Below are positions 16,801 to 25,799 of a DNA stretch of 64,000 nucleotides, piece by piece. Source of the DNA: CAVZZV01 sp963779845 (GTDB taxonomy: Bacteria; Bacteroidota; Bacteroidia; Bacteroidales; GCA-2748055). Each line of letters begins with the position of its first letter. Within the stretch, counting starts at the first letter, position 1. A model generated the notes under the pieces. It searched no databases. It saw only the letters and a program-made list of their open reading frames with translations, and was not told the origin of the DNA. The translations under genes and the position numbers were made by a program. The stretch is taken from NCBI GenBank assembly GCA_963779845.1, contig CAVZZV010000001.1, positions 496,001 to 560,000 of the forward strand. The letters are read 5' to 3'.

Positions 16801-18301
16801 TTTCTTCATCGAAGAATAGAAATCCCAGACGGGAGAGTTTCATCATCTGATGCCTTACCTGATAATCGGCCATACCAATATAGCCCGCGTAGGAAGACAC
16901 GGTAAACTGGCGGTAGTTATTAAGCATTTTTGAATATTTCCAAAGGGAGACCAGGGGGTTTACATAATCGCGGCCCTGGATTTCCTCGAAAAAGCGATAA
17001 TTAAAGAAGTTGTACGATTCGAATGTGGCCTGGCCGCTTGCCCGGCCTATAGATGGCTGGATTTTAATTATGCCACTCCCTCTTATCCAGGAAAGTTGCT
17101 CAAAATTCATGTCAAGCTTATGATATGAATTTTTAAAGGGAACACCTGAAGTAAAGTTATCTCCTTTTGTAAGCCTTATTTCGTCGGTATTTTCAAGGAA
17201 AAGGAACTGAAGATTTGGATGGTAAATGGAATCATTGTCCAGATAGAGCGTGAGGCTGACAGATTGAGCGTTCATACCATTCTCACGGATTAAAACATTC
17301 CTGGTAAAGAGCTTCATCCGCAAGGTATCGTTTTCAAATATAGTTAGACGGGCCAACTCATCTTCAGAACCTGTTCCTACGAGTTTAGCCCCTTGCATAG
17401 ACAATCCTCCGATAAATTCAATTCCTTTAAAAAGATCTGGCAGAATATATTTTCTCTGATAAGAAAAGAACTTGGGATAAAGAGCCTGATTAGGATTGGT
17501 GATCGGGATCGCCTTTTCTTCCAGTCTTCCCTTGAGAGGATAATCGAAATACTTTTTATAATGGAAGAGCACCGAATCGGCACTATATTGAGCCCGTGAT
17601 ACATCGATGGCATAATCCTCCAGGGTTATAAATACGTCGGCAGGGTCCAGACCGGCTTTTTCGAAGCTTACTTTTCCCCCTTTTCCGTTCCACTTCATTG
17701 CCATGATGTCAAAAAATCCCGAAGTTTTCGCGATCTTCATGGTATCACGATTGGAGTAACATGCGAGATCGAAATTATTAAAGACGACGACGGGCCGATT
17801 TCCGGACAGGCTAAAATAATAGCTTCCATATAAAGCTTTCCAGTTAATCCCAGCCAGGTTGTATAAGTTATTATGATTAATTATATCCAGGGAAAAAGTC
17901 AATAATCTTTCAGTATCACGGAATGGAATCGTTTTATCGGCAACGAGCTTTTCAAATGCATCCAGCAGCACATTAATTTTCAAACTCGAATAGTCCGGGG
18001 AGAGCTTTAAAAGATACAATGATAGATAGTTGTAAAAATGGGGTTCAGGCATTGCCCTTCGCTGGAGCATCAGATTGGAAGAGGAGATGATCTTCATCTT
18101 TTCAGGAGCGGGGATACTGTCTGATTTCCAGAGATTGATAAAACGGTTTACGGTATCCCTCCGTTCATCGCCAATATTCTTCATGAAATCGCTTAATTGA
18201 TCGATATATTCGAGGGTATCGACAGAAAACGACCTTCTCTGCTGGGAAAAAAGAGAATACATGGAAAAAAGAAACAAAAAGGTCAGCAAGAATTTTTTCA
18301 T
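13868..18301 (-). CDS. very large exported protein of unknown function
   Basis: 1,477 residues with a signal peptide (MKKFLLTFLFLFSMYSLFSQ). No enzyme motif is visible. The first 270 residues are helical; from there to about 1,400 the sequence alternates short strands in a way typical of a long beta-rich, possibly beta-helical or AsmA/LPS-transport-like fold (for example KGNLLIEPQGLSGKGTVDLV and GNISIQGRNNYTGD). The C-terminal 30 residues are Lys/Arg-rich. It begins 2 bases after the prmA stop, so it is translationally linked to tpiA-prmA. I recognise it only as a kind of conserved Bacteroidota giant hypothetical; an envelope structural or transport role is inference. Confidence 0.8.
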   Translation of the reverse strand: MKKFLLTFLFLFSMYSLFSQQRRSFSVDTLEYIDQLSDFMKNIGDERRDTVNRFINLWKSDSIPAPEKMKIISSSNLMLQRRAMPEPHFYNYLSLYLLKLSPDYSSLKINVLLDAFEKLVADKTIPFRDTERLLTFSLDIINHNNLYNLAGINWKALYGSYYFSLSGNRPVVVFNNFDLACYSNRDTMKIAKTSGFFDIMAMKWNGKGGKVSFEKAGLDPADVFITLEDYAIDVSRAQYSADSVLFHYKKYFDYPLKGRLEEKAIPITNPNQALYPKFFSYQRKYILPDLFKGIEFIGGLSMQGAKLVGTGSEDELARLTIFENDTLRMKLFTRNVLIRENGMNAQSVSLTLYLDNDSIYHPNLQFLFLENTDEIRLTKGDNFTSGVPFKNSYHKLDMNFEQLSWIRGSGIIKIQPSIGRASGQATFESYNFFNYRFFEEIQGRDYVNPLVSLWKYSKMLNNYRQFTVSSYAGYIGMADYQVRHQMMKLSRLGFLFFDEERDLIRLNDKLFYYLEASIGNTDYDVMFFTSKVDAPHEIATLNLQNKDLLIYGIPQIFLSDSQNVVLTPKSNQIIMKRNRNFQFGGKITAGLFSYYGDNFFFRYDSFKINLQDIDSMQLQVTESDKNTGIQKALPINNLIENITGELLIDDPKNKSGIEDFPQYPVFISRESSFVYFDEPAIQNGVYTRDKVYFELLPFSIDSLDNFSREGMLLKGQFYSDGLLPPIEQTLSLREDNSLGFIYSTPENGIPAYNGTGTIYNTIEMSNKGLRSSGRLDYLTSSTYSDEFMLHPDSVMANGREFEIRKQITGTEFPMTSSSDISIKWLTKNEKFHADMGERPFAMFNDSVILKGNLLIEPQGLSGKGTVDLVTSTLRSEQFKFLADNIISENVDFSLKSPTSAQMAISADSVKGNIDFKRAMGEFVANGRFAKVDFPAIRYISQIDYFSWDMKKELISMGNTSSGTTGQPEGPKYISMHPLQDSLSFNSSLAIYDYRKELLTATEVEYVEVADSRIFPDQGTLTVRNNAQMDKLSKARVSVGFVNDKYPLYAGNISIQGRNNYTGDASYDYIDMTGTPSEITFQSILVDSSRQTIAHGEVTVRDSFRLSPFFDFQGKYTLEARLDQLFFDGATRLTHNCDIGKAWLRFKSSIDPDSVMIPIPEQPLDINLNPIYFGSMITRDSTHIYSAFASTRKDFFDAHITQADGKMYFDPYAQKYEVASTQKLRDKSLTGNYLSLNTDSCSVYSEGSINFQVNYGQLKLTSPGIAMHHIAEDRFSTNVILALNFLFSEEALHVFAREIDSLSAAKPYDITSPFYRKALAELVGKSAVERMETDLGMYGELRTIPPGLNQTLILSEVKLQWNQLTRTFRYHGDIAVVQAGNRQINKKVEAYIELTKRSSGDLLDIYLQPDSRNWYYIGYNPGSLQVVSTNHSFNQIVMDTKESERTVKARKGTGYIYSAAADRRAQLFLRRFMADEDK

Positions 18302-18303
18302 GC

Positions 18304-19158
18304 TTAGGAGGTAAAATGATTATTCCTTTTGAATTTAAGGGAAAACCAGTTGTTTTCACTCATTTCGCAATTCAACAACAACTTAAGTTTCCTGGCAGAC
18401 TGCAGTATGAAATGCTTATCGTATTCCAGAATCCCGCTGAGAATTAATTCTCCGTCTGAACTTAGGTGGTGCCGGTATTTCGGGAGATCTTCCATTAACA
18501 CATTCCGGTTAATGTTGGCAAGGATCACATCAAAATGCACATCCGGGATTTTACCCGCATCTCCCTGGATAATATTGAAATTGGAACCGGGGAGATTCCG
18601 TTCAAAGTTCTCACGGGAATTAGTACACGCCCATTCGTCAATATCAATAGCCGTTACATTTGCCGCACCCCGAAGCAGAGCGAAGATACCGAGAACGCCT
18701 GTACCACAACCGATATCCAGCACTTTTTTTTCCTTTAGGGAGGATTGGTTCATTTGACGAATCATTAATCGCGTAGTTTCATGATGGCCGGTGCCAAAGG
18801 ACATCTTGGGCTCAATAATAATAGTATTTTCCACATCCCCCGGCGGATGAAATTCCGTGCGGATCATACAAATACTGTCGATTACAACCGGCTCATAACC
18901 TCCTTCCCATATTTCATTCCAGTTCTTTTCAGGGATTACTTCCATGGAATACTGAACATTAACAGCACGAAAAATATCCTTTTTAAGCATGTTATTCACT
19001 CTATTTTCCCTGAAATCTAATGCCGGAAGATACGCGTGGAGGGTTTTCCCTTCCTCGAAAAACCCTTCATAACCCATATTGGCCAATTCAGCAATAAAAA
19101 TTTCAGAAATTTCCCCGGAATAAGGCTCGATTTCAATCTTTAGCTGAATATAATCCAT
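18304..19158 (-). CDS. prmA: ribosomal protein L11 methyltransferase
   Basis: 284 residues. PrmA trimethylates ribosomal protein L11 using SAM. The N-terminal substrate-recognition domain covers about 1-100 (EISEIFIAELANMGYEGF). The Rossmann methyltransferase part has the PrmA-specific PKMSFGTGHHETTRLM segment, motif I VLDIGCGTGVLGI, the acidic loop TAIDIDEWA and motif IV DVILANINRNVL, in which NxN replaces the usual NPPY. It lies 18 bases downstream of tpiA and 2 bases upstream of the giant exported protein gene. Confidence 0.95.
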   Translation of the reverse strand: MDYIQLKIEIEPYSGEISEIFIAELANMGYEGFFEEGKTLHAYLPALDFRENRVNNMLKKDIFRAVNVQYSMEVIPEKNWNEIWEGGYEPVVIDSICMIRTEFHPPGDVENTIIIEPKMSFGTGHHETTRLMIRQMNQSSLKEKKVLDIGCGTGVLGIFALLRGAANVTAIDIDEWACTNSRENFERNLPGSNFNIIQGDAGKIPDVHFDVILANINRNVLMEDLPKYRHHLSSDGELILSGILEYDKHFILQSARKLKLLLNCEMSENNWFSLKFKRNNHFTS

Positions 19159-19176
19159 AACTTTTCTAAAATTGGG

Positions 19177-19929
19177 TTAAAGAGCTTCCACTATACCCAT
19201 AAAATCACGGGCCTTAAGAGCAGCGCCTCCAATAAGCCCTCCATCCACATCGGGATTCTCAAATAGTTCAAAAGCATTGGATGGTTTGCAACTACCACCG
19301 TAAAGAATTGAGGTGCCCTCCGCTATTTCAGAATTGTATTTAGATCGAATCTGCTCCCGGATATATTTATGAATTTCCTGAGCCTGAGCGGGACTGGCTG
19401 TGAGGCCGGTTCCAATGGCCCATACAGGTTCATAAGCGATGATAATTTTTTGAATGGCATCCTCTGAAAGATGGAACAAGCCTTCTTTAAGCTGAGTTTC
19501 AATAACTGCAAAATATTGATTGGATTCCCTCTCTTCGAGAATTTCACCAATACAAAAAATGGGTTTCAGTCCCGCTTCCAAGGCCAGATCAACCTTCCTG
19601 GCCAGCATGGAATTGTCCTCCCTAAAATAACTCCTTCTTTCTGAATGCCCGATAATAACATATTCTACACCAACTGATTTCAACATATCCACAGAAACCT
19701 CCCCTGTATAGGCGCCACTCTTCTCAGAGGCGCAATTCTGGGCAGATAGCTTCAGGTGGCTTAGTACCTTTTTTATCTCCGAAAGATGGGTAAAGGGAGG
19801 TGCAATGATTACAATCACATCATTTTCCCTTTGCTTCGAAACCAGGCTATCAACTTCAGAGGCCAATTCGAGGCCCTCTTTAAGAGAGGTATTCATTTTC
19901 CAGTTACCGGCAACAATTTTTTGTCTCAT
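19177..19929 (-). CDS. tpiA: triosephosphate isomerase
   Basis: Glycolytic enzyme interconverting DHAP and glyceraldehyde-3-phosphate. 250 residues, full length. Seen: substrate-binding GNWKMN (8-13), catalytic His in IIGHSERR, catalytic Glu in AYEPVWAIGTG (about 170), the phosphate loop ILYGGSCKPSNA and GGLIGGAALK. First gene of a probable tpiA-prmA-giant-protein operon. Confidence 0.97.
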   Translation of the reverse strand: MRQKIVAGNWKMNTSLKEGLELASEVDSLVSKQRENDVIVIIAPPFTHLSEIKKVLSHLKLSAQNCASEKSGAYTGEVSVDMLKSVGVEYVIIGHSERRSYFREDNSMLARKVDLALEAGLKPIFCIGEILEERESNQYFAVIETQLKEGLFHLSEDAIQKIIIAYEPVWAIGTGLTASPAQAQEIHKYIREQIRSKYNSEIAEGTSILYGGSCKPSNAFELFENPDVDGGLIGGAALKARDFMGIVEAL

Positions 19930-20126
19930 TCTAAATAATTTAAATTAATGCGTTTTTGCTTGGCCAAAAATACCAAAAATGGTCGGAATTGCGGAATTTT
20001 TCGATGAAAATTACATAGGTATTTCCTGCGACGGGGATTCTCAGGATGGCACCGGGGATCCTCACCCTATAACCCATCAAACCATCAACTATTCACCCAT
20101 ATACTTTATAATTCATTCCGTTTTCC

Positions 20127-21203
20127 TCACCGAAGCCTCGGATCCAATAAAATATAAATAACATCAACCAGGATATTCACAATTACAAAGACTACGGCAA
20201 TTGTTAACACTGAGCCCAAAACAACCGGTAAATCATAATAATTCAAGGCGTTTACGATCAGGTATCCAAGACCTTTCCAACCGAAAATATATTCAACAAA
20301 AACAACCCCGGCGAGCATTCCCGCGAACCAGCCACTGATAGCCGTGATTACCGGGTTTAAAGAATTTCGGAATGCGTGAACGGTGATCACGCGTGAATAT
20401 TTTAACCCTTTGGCAAAGGCTGTGCGCACATAATCCTGGGAAAGCACATCAAGCATGGAATTGCGGCTAAGCTGAATGACAACGGAAAGTGGCCTTATTC
20501 CCAGGGTAATAGCGGGAAGGATCAGGTTTTTTAATTCCAGGTGAAGAGTTCCGTCCATATCATCGACCACAAACAGGTTCCCGGTGAGGTTGAGATGAGT
20601 TATGTCGCCAAGCTTATAAGCGAATAACCAGGCTATAATAATGGCTGCAAAAAAGGAAGGCAGAGACATTCCAAGAGTTGAAATGACCAATACTGAACGA
20701 TCATACCAGCCATCTTTTTTCAATGCCGCAAGAACACCCAAAAAATTCCCTGCGAAAAAAGCCAGAAGGATCGCGAAGAAAGCAAGGATCAAAGAATTGG
20801 GCAAGGCTTCTGCGATCATATCTCCAACTGCCCTTCCACTCAGGAACGATCTCCCGAACCATGGTTTCTTGAGAATCAATTTAAATCCCTTTCCTAAATT
20901 CACGAGGGTAATAAAGGATGGATAGGTAGAATTATCCAGCCAGAATGCTGAGGTCGGATCCGAAGTGCGATGAAAGGAGATAAAAGACAGGTCATTGAGA
21001 TATTTCAGATATTGTATGTGCATGGGTTTATCAAGTCCCATTTCCTTACGAATGATCATTACATTTGCCAGGTCGGATCGTTGGCCAAGCATCATCTCGG
21101 CTGGATCGCCAGGCAGGACATTGAAAAGAAAGAATATAACGCTTATTACCCCCCAGATAACCAGAAGTCCGTAAAAGATTTTTTTAGCGATAATTTTAAA
21201 CAT
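20127..21203 (-). CDS. ABC transporter permease, DppB/OppB family
   Basis: 358 residues, inner-membrane permease for peptide- or nickel-type substrates. The N-terminus YGLLVIWGVISVIFFLFNVLPGDPAEMML is the diagnostic first membrane span with the GDP motif. Four to five further spans follow; the EAA-like ATPase contact loop is DYVRTAFAKGLKYSRVITVH near residue 270. The periplasmic part between the first two spans is longer than in DppB. Neither the companion permease, an ATPase nor a binding protein is in this window. It lies 18 bases after the BT_3928-like gene. Confidence 0.88.
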   Translation of the reverse strand: MFKIIAKKIFYGLLVIWGVISVIFFLFNVLPGDPAEMMLGQRSDLANVMIIRKEMGLDKPMHIQYLKYLNDLSFISFHRTSDPTSAFWLDNSTYPSFITLVNLGKGFKLILKKPWFGRSFLSGRAVGDMIAEALPNSLILAFFAILLAFFAGNFLGVLAALKKDGWYDRSVLVISTLGMSLPSFFAAIIIAWLFAYKLGDITHLNLTGNLFVVDDMDGTLHLELKNLILPAITLGIRPLSVVIQLSRNSMLDVLSQDYVRTAFAKGLKYSRVITVHAFRNSLNPVITAISGWFAGMLAGVVFVEYIFGWKGLGYLIVNALNYYDLPVVLGSVLTIAVVFVIVNILVDVIYILLDPRLR

Positions 21204-21221
21204 ACAAATGCACCCTTGCTT

Positions 21222-22514
21222 TTATCGACGCTTAACCAGAACCGTCCGTATCACAAAAACCGAAACAATAAAGCCAAGAATAAAGATATAGATCATCCTC
21301 TTTTCCATCAGCTGACGATAGTGTGATAATATTCCCGGCATAAAAATCAGATCAGAGGAACTTATGGCTTCATTGGTTTTGATATTTGAAAAGGGCGGAA
21401 AAATACCCTTGCTTTCGGGATCATTAAAGTCCCGGTATGGCCATTTTGCCAGGATAGTACCATGGTAGATCAATACCAATCCAGGATTTGAACGAATTAC
21501 CGTCTTGAGCATTATTTCATCTGCCACGTTGAAGTGATACTTTAGGTTCAGGTCATCTTCTATTTGTGCACACTTCTCAGAAGCAGTAGCCGTTATCGCA
21601 AAAAAATTGAAGTCTGCATATTCAAGAGAATGTTGATAAAAATTATTCGCAGTGATGAGGGCATTCCTGTCTGCCTTTTCAAGATCATGACTGATCAGGA
21701 GCATAGTAAATCCGGGGAAGTTTGTTATGAGACTGGTGATATCGTTCCGTTGAGGATCCGTAATTAAAAAGTCATGAATGGGAGGCTCAAAGCCTTTTAG
21801 AACCAGCACAGATTCAGCATCTACAAATTCCCACTTACCGGTATCCCGGGGAAAATTTTCAATGGTAAATTCCTGGATTTCCCCATTTCCCTTATTGCGG
21901 TACAGCAGCTTGCTTTCATATACATCAGGACTGGCTCCCTCAGGAATTTCCATGGCCGATGGGATGTTGGTTCCTATTGAAAAGGGCCTGAAATCAACGA
22001 TCGGTAAATGCCTGTAATTGTACAGGGAGAAAACTACTCCGACAATGAAATAGAGCCCCAGAATAGCCCATTCTGTATTGGCAGTGCGAACCTGTGGGTA
22101 ACTCCGCCGGGAAAGGAAAACGAATAACACGAAACCCATCAGGACAATGTTTTTAAAAAAAGTCTGCCAGTTGGTAAGAATTATTGCATCCCCAAAGCAG
22201 CCGCAATCCGTCACTGGATTGGTGAGCGCAAGGATGAAGGTCAAAAGGGTAAAAAATGACATGAAGACCAATACGACCCAGGAAAAGAGGTGCATCCGGT
22301 ATCCAAGTAACAGGGAAATCCCAATTAAAAGTTCTGCAACGGAAAGAATAATTGCCAATGGGAAGGCAAGCTGGTTTAAAAAACCAAGCTCAAAGGCATT
22401 AAAATAATCCACAAATTTATAAGTGGATCCAAGGGGATCTACTGCCTTGACAAAACCGGAAAAAATAAATACTATTCCAATAATAATCCTGCAAATCATT
22501 CTAATTGTTCTCAT
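21222..22514 (-). CDS. BT_3928-like DoxX/MauE membrane protein
   Basis: 430 residues. The first 140 form a four-helix DoxX/MauE-type membrane domain (RIIIGIVFIFSGFVKAVDPL, LLIGISLLLGYRMHLFSW), with TDCGCFGDAI between the third and fourth span, the Cys pair that in MauE-like proteins is linked to thiol redox or quinone chemistry. A large soluble part follows (about 180-400) with thioredoxin-like character (FPGFTMLLISHDLEKADRN), and one last span near the C-terminus. Its start overlaps the end of tmk by 14 bases. Function in this phylum is not established. Confidence 0.8.
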   Translation of the reverse strand: MRTIRMICRIIIGIVFIFSGFVKAVDPLGSTYKFVDYFNAFELGFLNQLAFPLAIILSVAELLIGISLLLGYRMHLFSWVVLVFMSFFTLLTFILALTNPVTDCGCFGDAIILTNWQTFFKNIVLMGFVLFVFLSRRSYPQVRTANTEWAILGLYFIVGVVFSLYNYRHLPIVDFRPFSIGTNIPSAMEIPEGASPDVYESKLLYRNKGNGEIQEFTIENFPRDTGKWEFVDAESVLVLKGFEPPIHDFLITDPQRNDITSLITNFPGFTMLLISHDLEKADRNALITANNFYQHSLEYADFNFFAITATASEKCAQIEDDLNLKYHFNVADEIMLKTVIRSNPGLVLIYHGTILAKWPYRDFNDPESKGIFPPFSNIKTNEAISSSDLIFMPGILSHYRQLMEKRMIYIFILGFIVSVFVIRTVLVKRR

Positions 22515-23187
22515 TTTCGAATATACTTTTCTTAAGTTTATAAAAGATTTCTTCAGGTTTTAACATTTGACCCTCGTCATTGGAGCAGTCCAGAATTTGC
22601 AAACCTTTCGTTCCGGATGGCAACGAAAGATAAACATCGCGTACTTTGGACTGGAAATCCAGATCTTCCTCGTGAATATCTTTTGCCCCCTGAAGATATT
22701 TCCGGTCCTCTCCGGAGCGCTCATTCTGCAATTGCGATCTGGTAAAGGAAAAAGGGACATCCAGGAATATATTCATATCCGGCACCGGTAGGCCGAAGTG
22801 ATTGTATTCCAGATGCATAATCCAATCCCGGAGAATTAGCTTTTCCTCATTTTTTCTAACCTTGGCACATTGAAAGGCAATATTCGAAATGACGTATCTG
22901 TCGACCAATACAAAAGAGCCCTCGCTTCTCCACTTTTGAATAAGGTTTTTGGCCTCAAAACGGTCCCCGGCATAAATGAGTGCCACGAGATATGGATCGA
23001 CTGTGTTGATGTCCCCCATTTCCCCCCGGAGAAATCTGGAGATTAATTCACCAAAAACAGGAGCATCTGTTCTGGGAAAGTGAAGATAATGATACTTAAT
23101 GTTTTCTTTTGCAAAATGTCTCTTAAGGAGATTAATCTGTGTCGATTTTCCAGAACCATCAAGACCTTCGATTACCACGAATTTCAT
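22501..23187 (-). CDS. tmk: thymidylate kinase
   Basis: 228 residues. Phosphorylates dTMP to dTDP. Walker A is IEGLDGSGKST (6-16), the DRY motif is VLVDRYVISNIAF (about 93-105), and the lid region is rich in Arg (FTRSQLQNERSGEDRKYL). Slightly longer than E. coli Tmk. First gene of a minus-strand unit with the BT_3928-like protein and the permease; divergent from folP. Confidence 0.92.
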   Translation of the reverse strand: MKFVVIEGLDGSGKSTQINLLKRHFAKENIKYHYLHFPRTDAPVFGELISRFLRGEMGDINTVDPYLVALIYAGDRFEAKNLIQKWRSEGSFVLVDRYVISNIAFQCAKVRKNEEKLILRDWIMHLEYNHFGLPVPDMNIFLDVPFSFTRSQLQNERSGEDRKYLQGAKDIHEEDLDFQSKVRDVYLSLPSGTKGLQILDCSNDEGQMLKPEEIFYKLKKSIFENENN

Positions 23188-23276
23188 TCAAAAAAATTTA
23201 TTTAAATTGTCAAATTATGCTGAAGCCGGCCATGCTGCTTTATAAATACAGATTATGCCGGAGAATTACAAAGTAT

Positions 23277-23284
23277 TATATTTG
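23277..23284 (+). promoter_or_regulatory. -7 box of folP
   Basis: TATATTTG matches TAnnTTTG exactly and ends 20 bases before the folP start, implying a very short leader. No TTG at -33 is evident. Confidence 0.5.
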
Positions 23285-23304
23285 TTGCTCACTAACCCAT
23301 ATAA

Positions 23305-24183
23305 ATGGATTCTAAAGATACATTTTTTTCCAAAAACCATAGCCTTAATTGCAGCGGCAAAATTATCGATCTCTCAAGCCCTTTGGTTATGGGCATATTA
23401 AATCTTACCCCGGACTCTTTTTATGATGGCGGAAAATACATAAATCTTCCCGGAATGAAGGAAAGGGTAGACAATATTCTTACGGAAGGAGCTGCCATTA
23501 TTGATGTAGGCGCGTATTCATCGAGGCCGGGTGCTGATGATATTACCGAAAATGCAGAATACGAAAGACTTATCCCGGGCATTGAATATATTCGGGAGAA
23601 ATATCCTGATGCGATTATATCGGTTGATACTTTCCGCAGTGCCATTGCCCGTAAACTTGTTGAGAAGTACAAGGTAGATATCATTAATGACATTACTGCC
23701 GGAGAAGCTGATCGGGAAATGATCGATTTTATTGCCGACAAAAAAATGCCTTACCTTGTCATGCATATGCAGGGAACATCCTCAGACTATGCAAAAAAAT
23801 ATTTTTTATAAGGATGTGGTAAATGAAGTACTGAAATTTCTTGCGGAAAAAGTGCATTTATTGATAGATAAAGGTATTAATGATATCCTTGTTGATCCCG
23901 GTTTTGGGTTTGGAAAATCGCTGACTCATAATTACCAGTTAATGGCTTCCCTGGAAGTTTTCAGGACATTCGACCTTACCGCTTCGTAATCGGTATATCA
24001 AGAAAATCAATGGTTTACAAGATAGGTGGAGGTTCTCCGGACAATGCACTAACCGGAACAAATGCCCTTCATATGTATGCACTTCAAAAAGGGGCAAATA
24101 TTCTACGGGTACACGATGTTAAGGAAGCGGTTGAAATCGTGACCATTTTTAATACACTGAAAAAAATTGAAAGTGAAGGATAA
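23305..24183 (+). CDS. folP: dihydropteroate synthase (two frameshifts in this sequence)
   Basis: Condenses p-aminobenzoate with the dihydropterin pyrophosphate in folate synthesis. Reconstructed length 292 residues. Seen: MGILNLTPDSFYDGG, GAAIIDVGAYSSRPGA, the ISVDTFRSAIA loop, DIINDITAG, MHMQG, DPGFGFGK, and GISRKSM carrying the substrate-binding Ser-Arg-Lys. The frame breaks by one extra base near 23779 (MHMQGT / PQTMQKN) and by one missing base (or two extra) near 23976-23981 just before FVIGISRKSM; after each, conserved sequence resumes at once and the gene ends at 24183. Sequencing error is the likeliest cause since folP is normally essential. Confidence 0.88.
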
Positions 24184-24263
24184 ATCCACAGGGTTTAGTA
24201 TTTTTGCCATTGGCACCTAAAAAATTCCTGCGGAAAATATTTTATCTGCAATCTTAAAAAAGA

Positions 24264-25049
24264 ATGATTCCTCTATTTATTAACATAAGGATTCTGGACA
24301 TCCTGGATATCTTCCTCGTCGCATTTCTAATGTATCAGCTGCATACCTTAGTAAAAGGTACCGTAGCCATCAATATTGCACTGGGCATTCTGGCAATATA
24401 CCTGTTCTGGGGAGTGGTAAAAATGTTAAAGATGGAGCTGCTTAGCAACATACTGGGACAGGTGATCGGTGTAGGGGTCATTGCTCTGATCATCGTTTTC
24501 CAGCAGGAAATCCGTCGTTTTCTGATTCTTATTGGTTCAAGGTATGTCGCCAAAAACCGCATGAGATTTGAAAACTTTTTCAATATGGATTTTGATTCAC
24601 GGCCGGTCATCAGGACAAAATCAATTTTAAAGGCAGTCATCAACATGTCCAATACCCGCACAGGTGCATTAATTGTTATTCGCAGGAAGTCGACCCTGGA
24701 CATTTATGCCCAGTCTGGCGATGTGTTAAATGCCAATGCTTCAAGCCGTTTAATTATCAGCATTTTTAATAAGCATAGCCCTTTGCACGATGGGGCTGTA
24801 ATAATCGACCAGGAAAAAATATTTGCGGCACGTGTCGTCCTTCCCATAACCGATAATCCCGACCTGCCACCCGAATATGGGCTACGGCACAGGGCAGCAC
24901 TGGGCATCACGGAACTGACCGACGCAATCGTGATTGTGGTGTCAGAAGAGACGGGGGAAATAAGTTTTGTTAAAAATGGCAATATAAATAAAAACATCAG
25001 TCCAAAAACGCTCTTATCGGAACTTGAGGCTGAATTTCACCCCGGATAA
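24264..25049 (+). CDS. cdaA: diadenylate cyclase CdaA
   Basis: Makes the second messenger c-di-AMP from two ATP. 261 residues: three N-terminal membrane spans (about 10-80), then a DAC domain. Catalytic motifs are SPLHDGAVII (DGA, about 170) and YGLRHRAALG (RHR, about 202), and GALIVIRR marks the start of the fold. It follows folP by 80 bases on the same strand. No CdaR-like regulator or c-di-AMP phosphodiesterase is seen nearby. Confidence 0.94.
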   Translation: MIPLFINIRILDILDIFLVAFLMYQLHTLVKGTVAINIALGILAIYLFWGVVKMLKMELLSNILGQVIGVGVIALIIVFQQEIRRFLILIGSRYVAKNRMRFENFFNMDFDSRPVIRTKSILKAVINMSNTRTGALIVIRRKSTLDIYAQSGDVLNANASSRLIISIFNKHSPLHDGAVIIDQEKIFAARVVLPITDNPDLPPEYGLRHRAALGITELTDAIVIVVSEETGEISFVKNGNINKNISPKTLLSELEAEFHPG

Positions 25050-25085
25050 AAGGGCGAACATTCCTTTTTTAAAAAACCTGAAAAG

Positions 25086-25724
25086 TTATCCAGCATTTCG
25101 GAATAAGAAGGTTGCTTTTTTCTCTTCCCCTTTCGCAAATCTTTGTAGATTTTTTAGATGGGTAATGATAAGCAGTACAGCGACAAGTAGTGAAAAAATG
25201 CTTAAGAAGGGATTATGGTGATTGAAGGCCAATATAATCCATAGTGGGAATGAGATTCCAGCAGCTACAGAGGAAACAGAGACATATTTTGAAATAACCA
25301 GGACAAGAAGAAAAATCCCTGCGGCACATAAAGTAGCCAACGGATGAAGGGCAAGCAGGACACCGAATACGGTAGCAACGCCTTTCCCTCCATGAAATCC
25401 CACCCAGATGGGGTAAATATGCCCTATGACCGCAAGGATCCCAAGGATAATTCCCCATTGGATCTGTTGGGACAGGGAAGGAAAAACTTGTAGAATGAAA
25501 ACATAATTTACCGCCAGCCAGCCCTTAAAAATATCGAAAATTAGCACAGGTATGCCGGTTTGAACACCCAGCACCCTCATCATATTTGTGGCACCGGCAT
25601 TTTTACTTCCATGTTCGCGGATATCAATCCCGTAAAAAACCCTCCCAATCCAAACCGAAGTAGGTATTGCACCTGTCAGGTAGGCAAGAACTGCGGAAAT
25701 GCCAATTAAAAAATATATCTGCAT
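25086..25724 (-). CDS. plsY: acyl-phosphate:glycerol-3-phosphate acyltransferase
   Basis: 212 residues, integral membrane enzyme of phospholipid synthesis that uses acyl-phosphate. Family motifs are GAIPTSVWIGRVFYGIDIREHGSKNAGATNMMRVLG (given here by its core HGSKNAGATN near residue 38), HIYPIWVGFHGGKGVAT (about 106) and the hydrophobic tail spans. It is convergent with cdaA, 36 bases apart, and lies downstream of pckA on the same strand. Confidence 0.93.
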   Translation of the reverse strand: MQIYFLIGISAVLAYLTGAIPTSVWIGRVFYGIDIREHGSKNAGATNMMRVLGVQTGIPVLIFDIFKGWLAVNYVFILQVFPSLSQQIQWGIILGILAVIGHIYPIWVGFHGGKGVATVFGVLLALHPLATLCAAGIFLLVLVISKYVSVSSVAAGISFPLWIILAFNHHNPFLSIFSLLVAVLLIITHLKNLQRFAKGEEKKATFLFRNAG

Positions 25725-25799
25725 CTGGTATAAAAATAACTCCTCCTTGGAATTGAAAACAAAAAGCTTACAAGAAAAGTTCGCAGAAAGAGGATTAAA

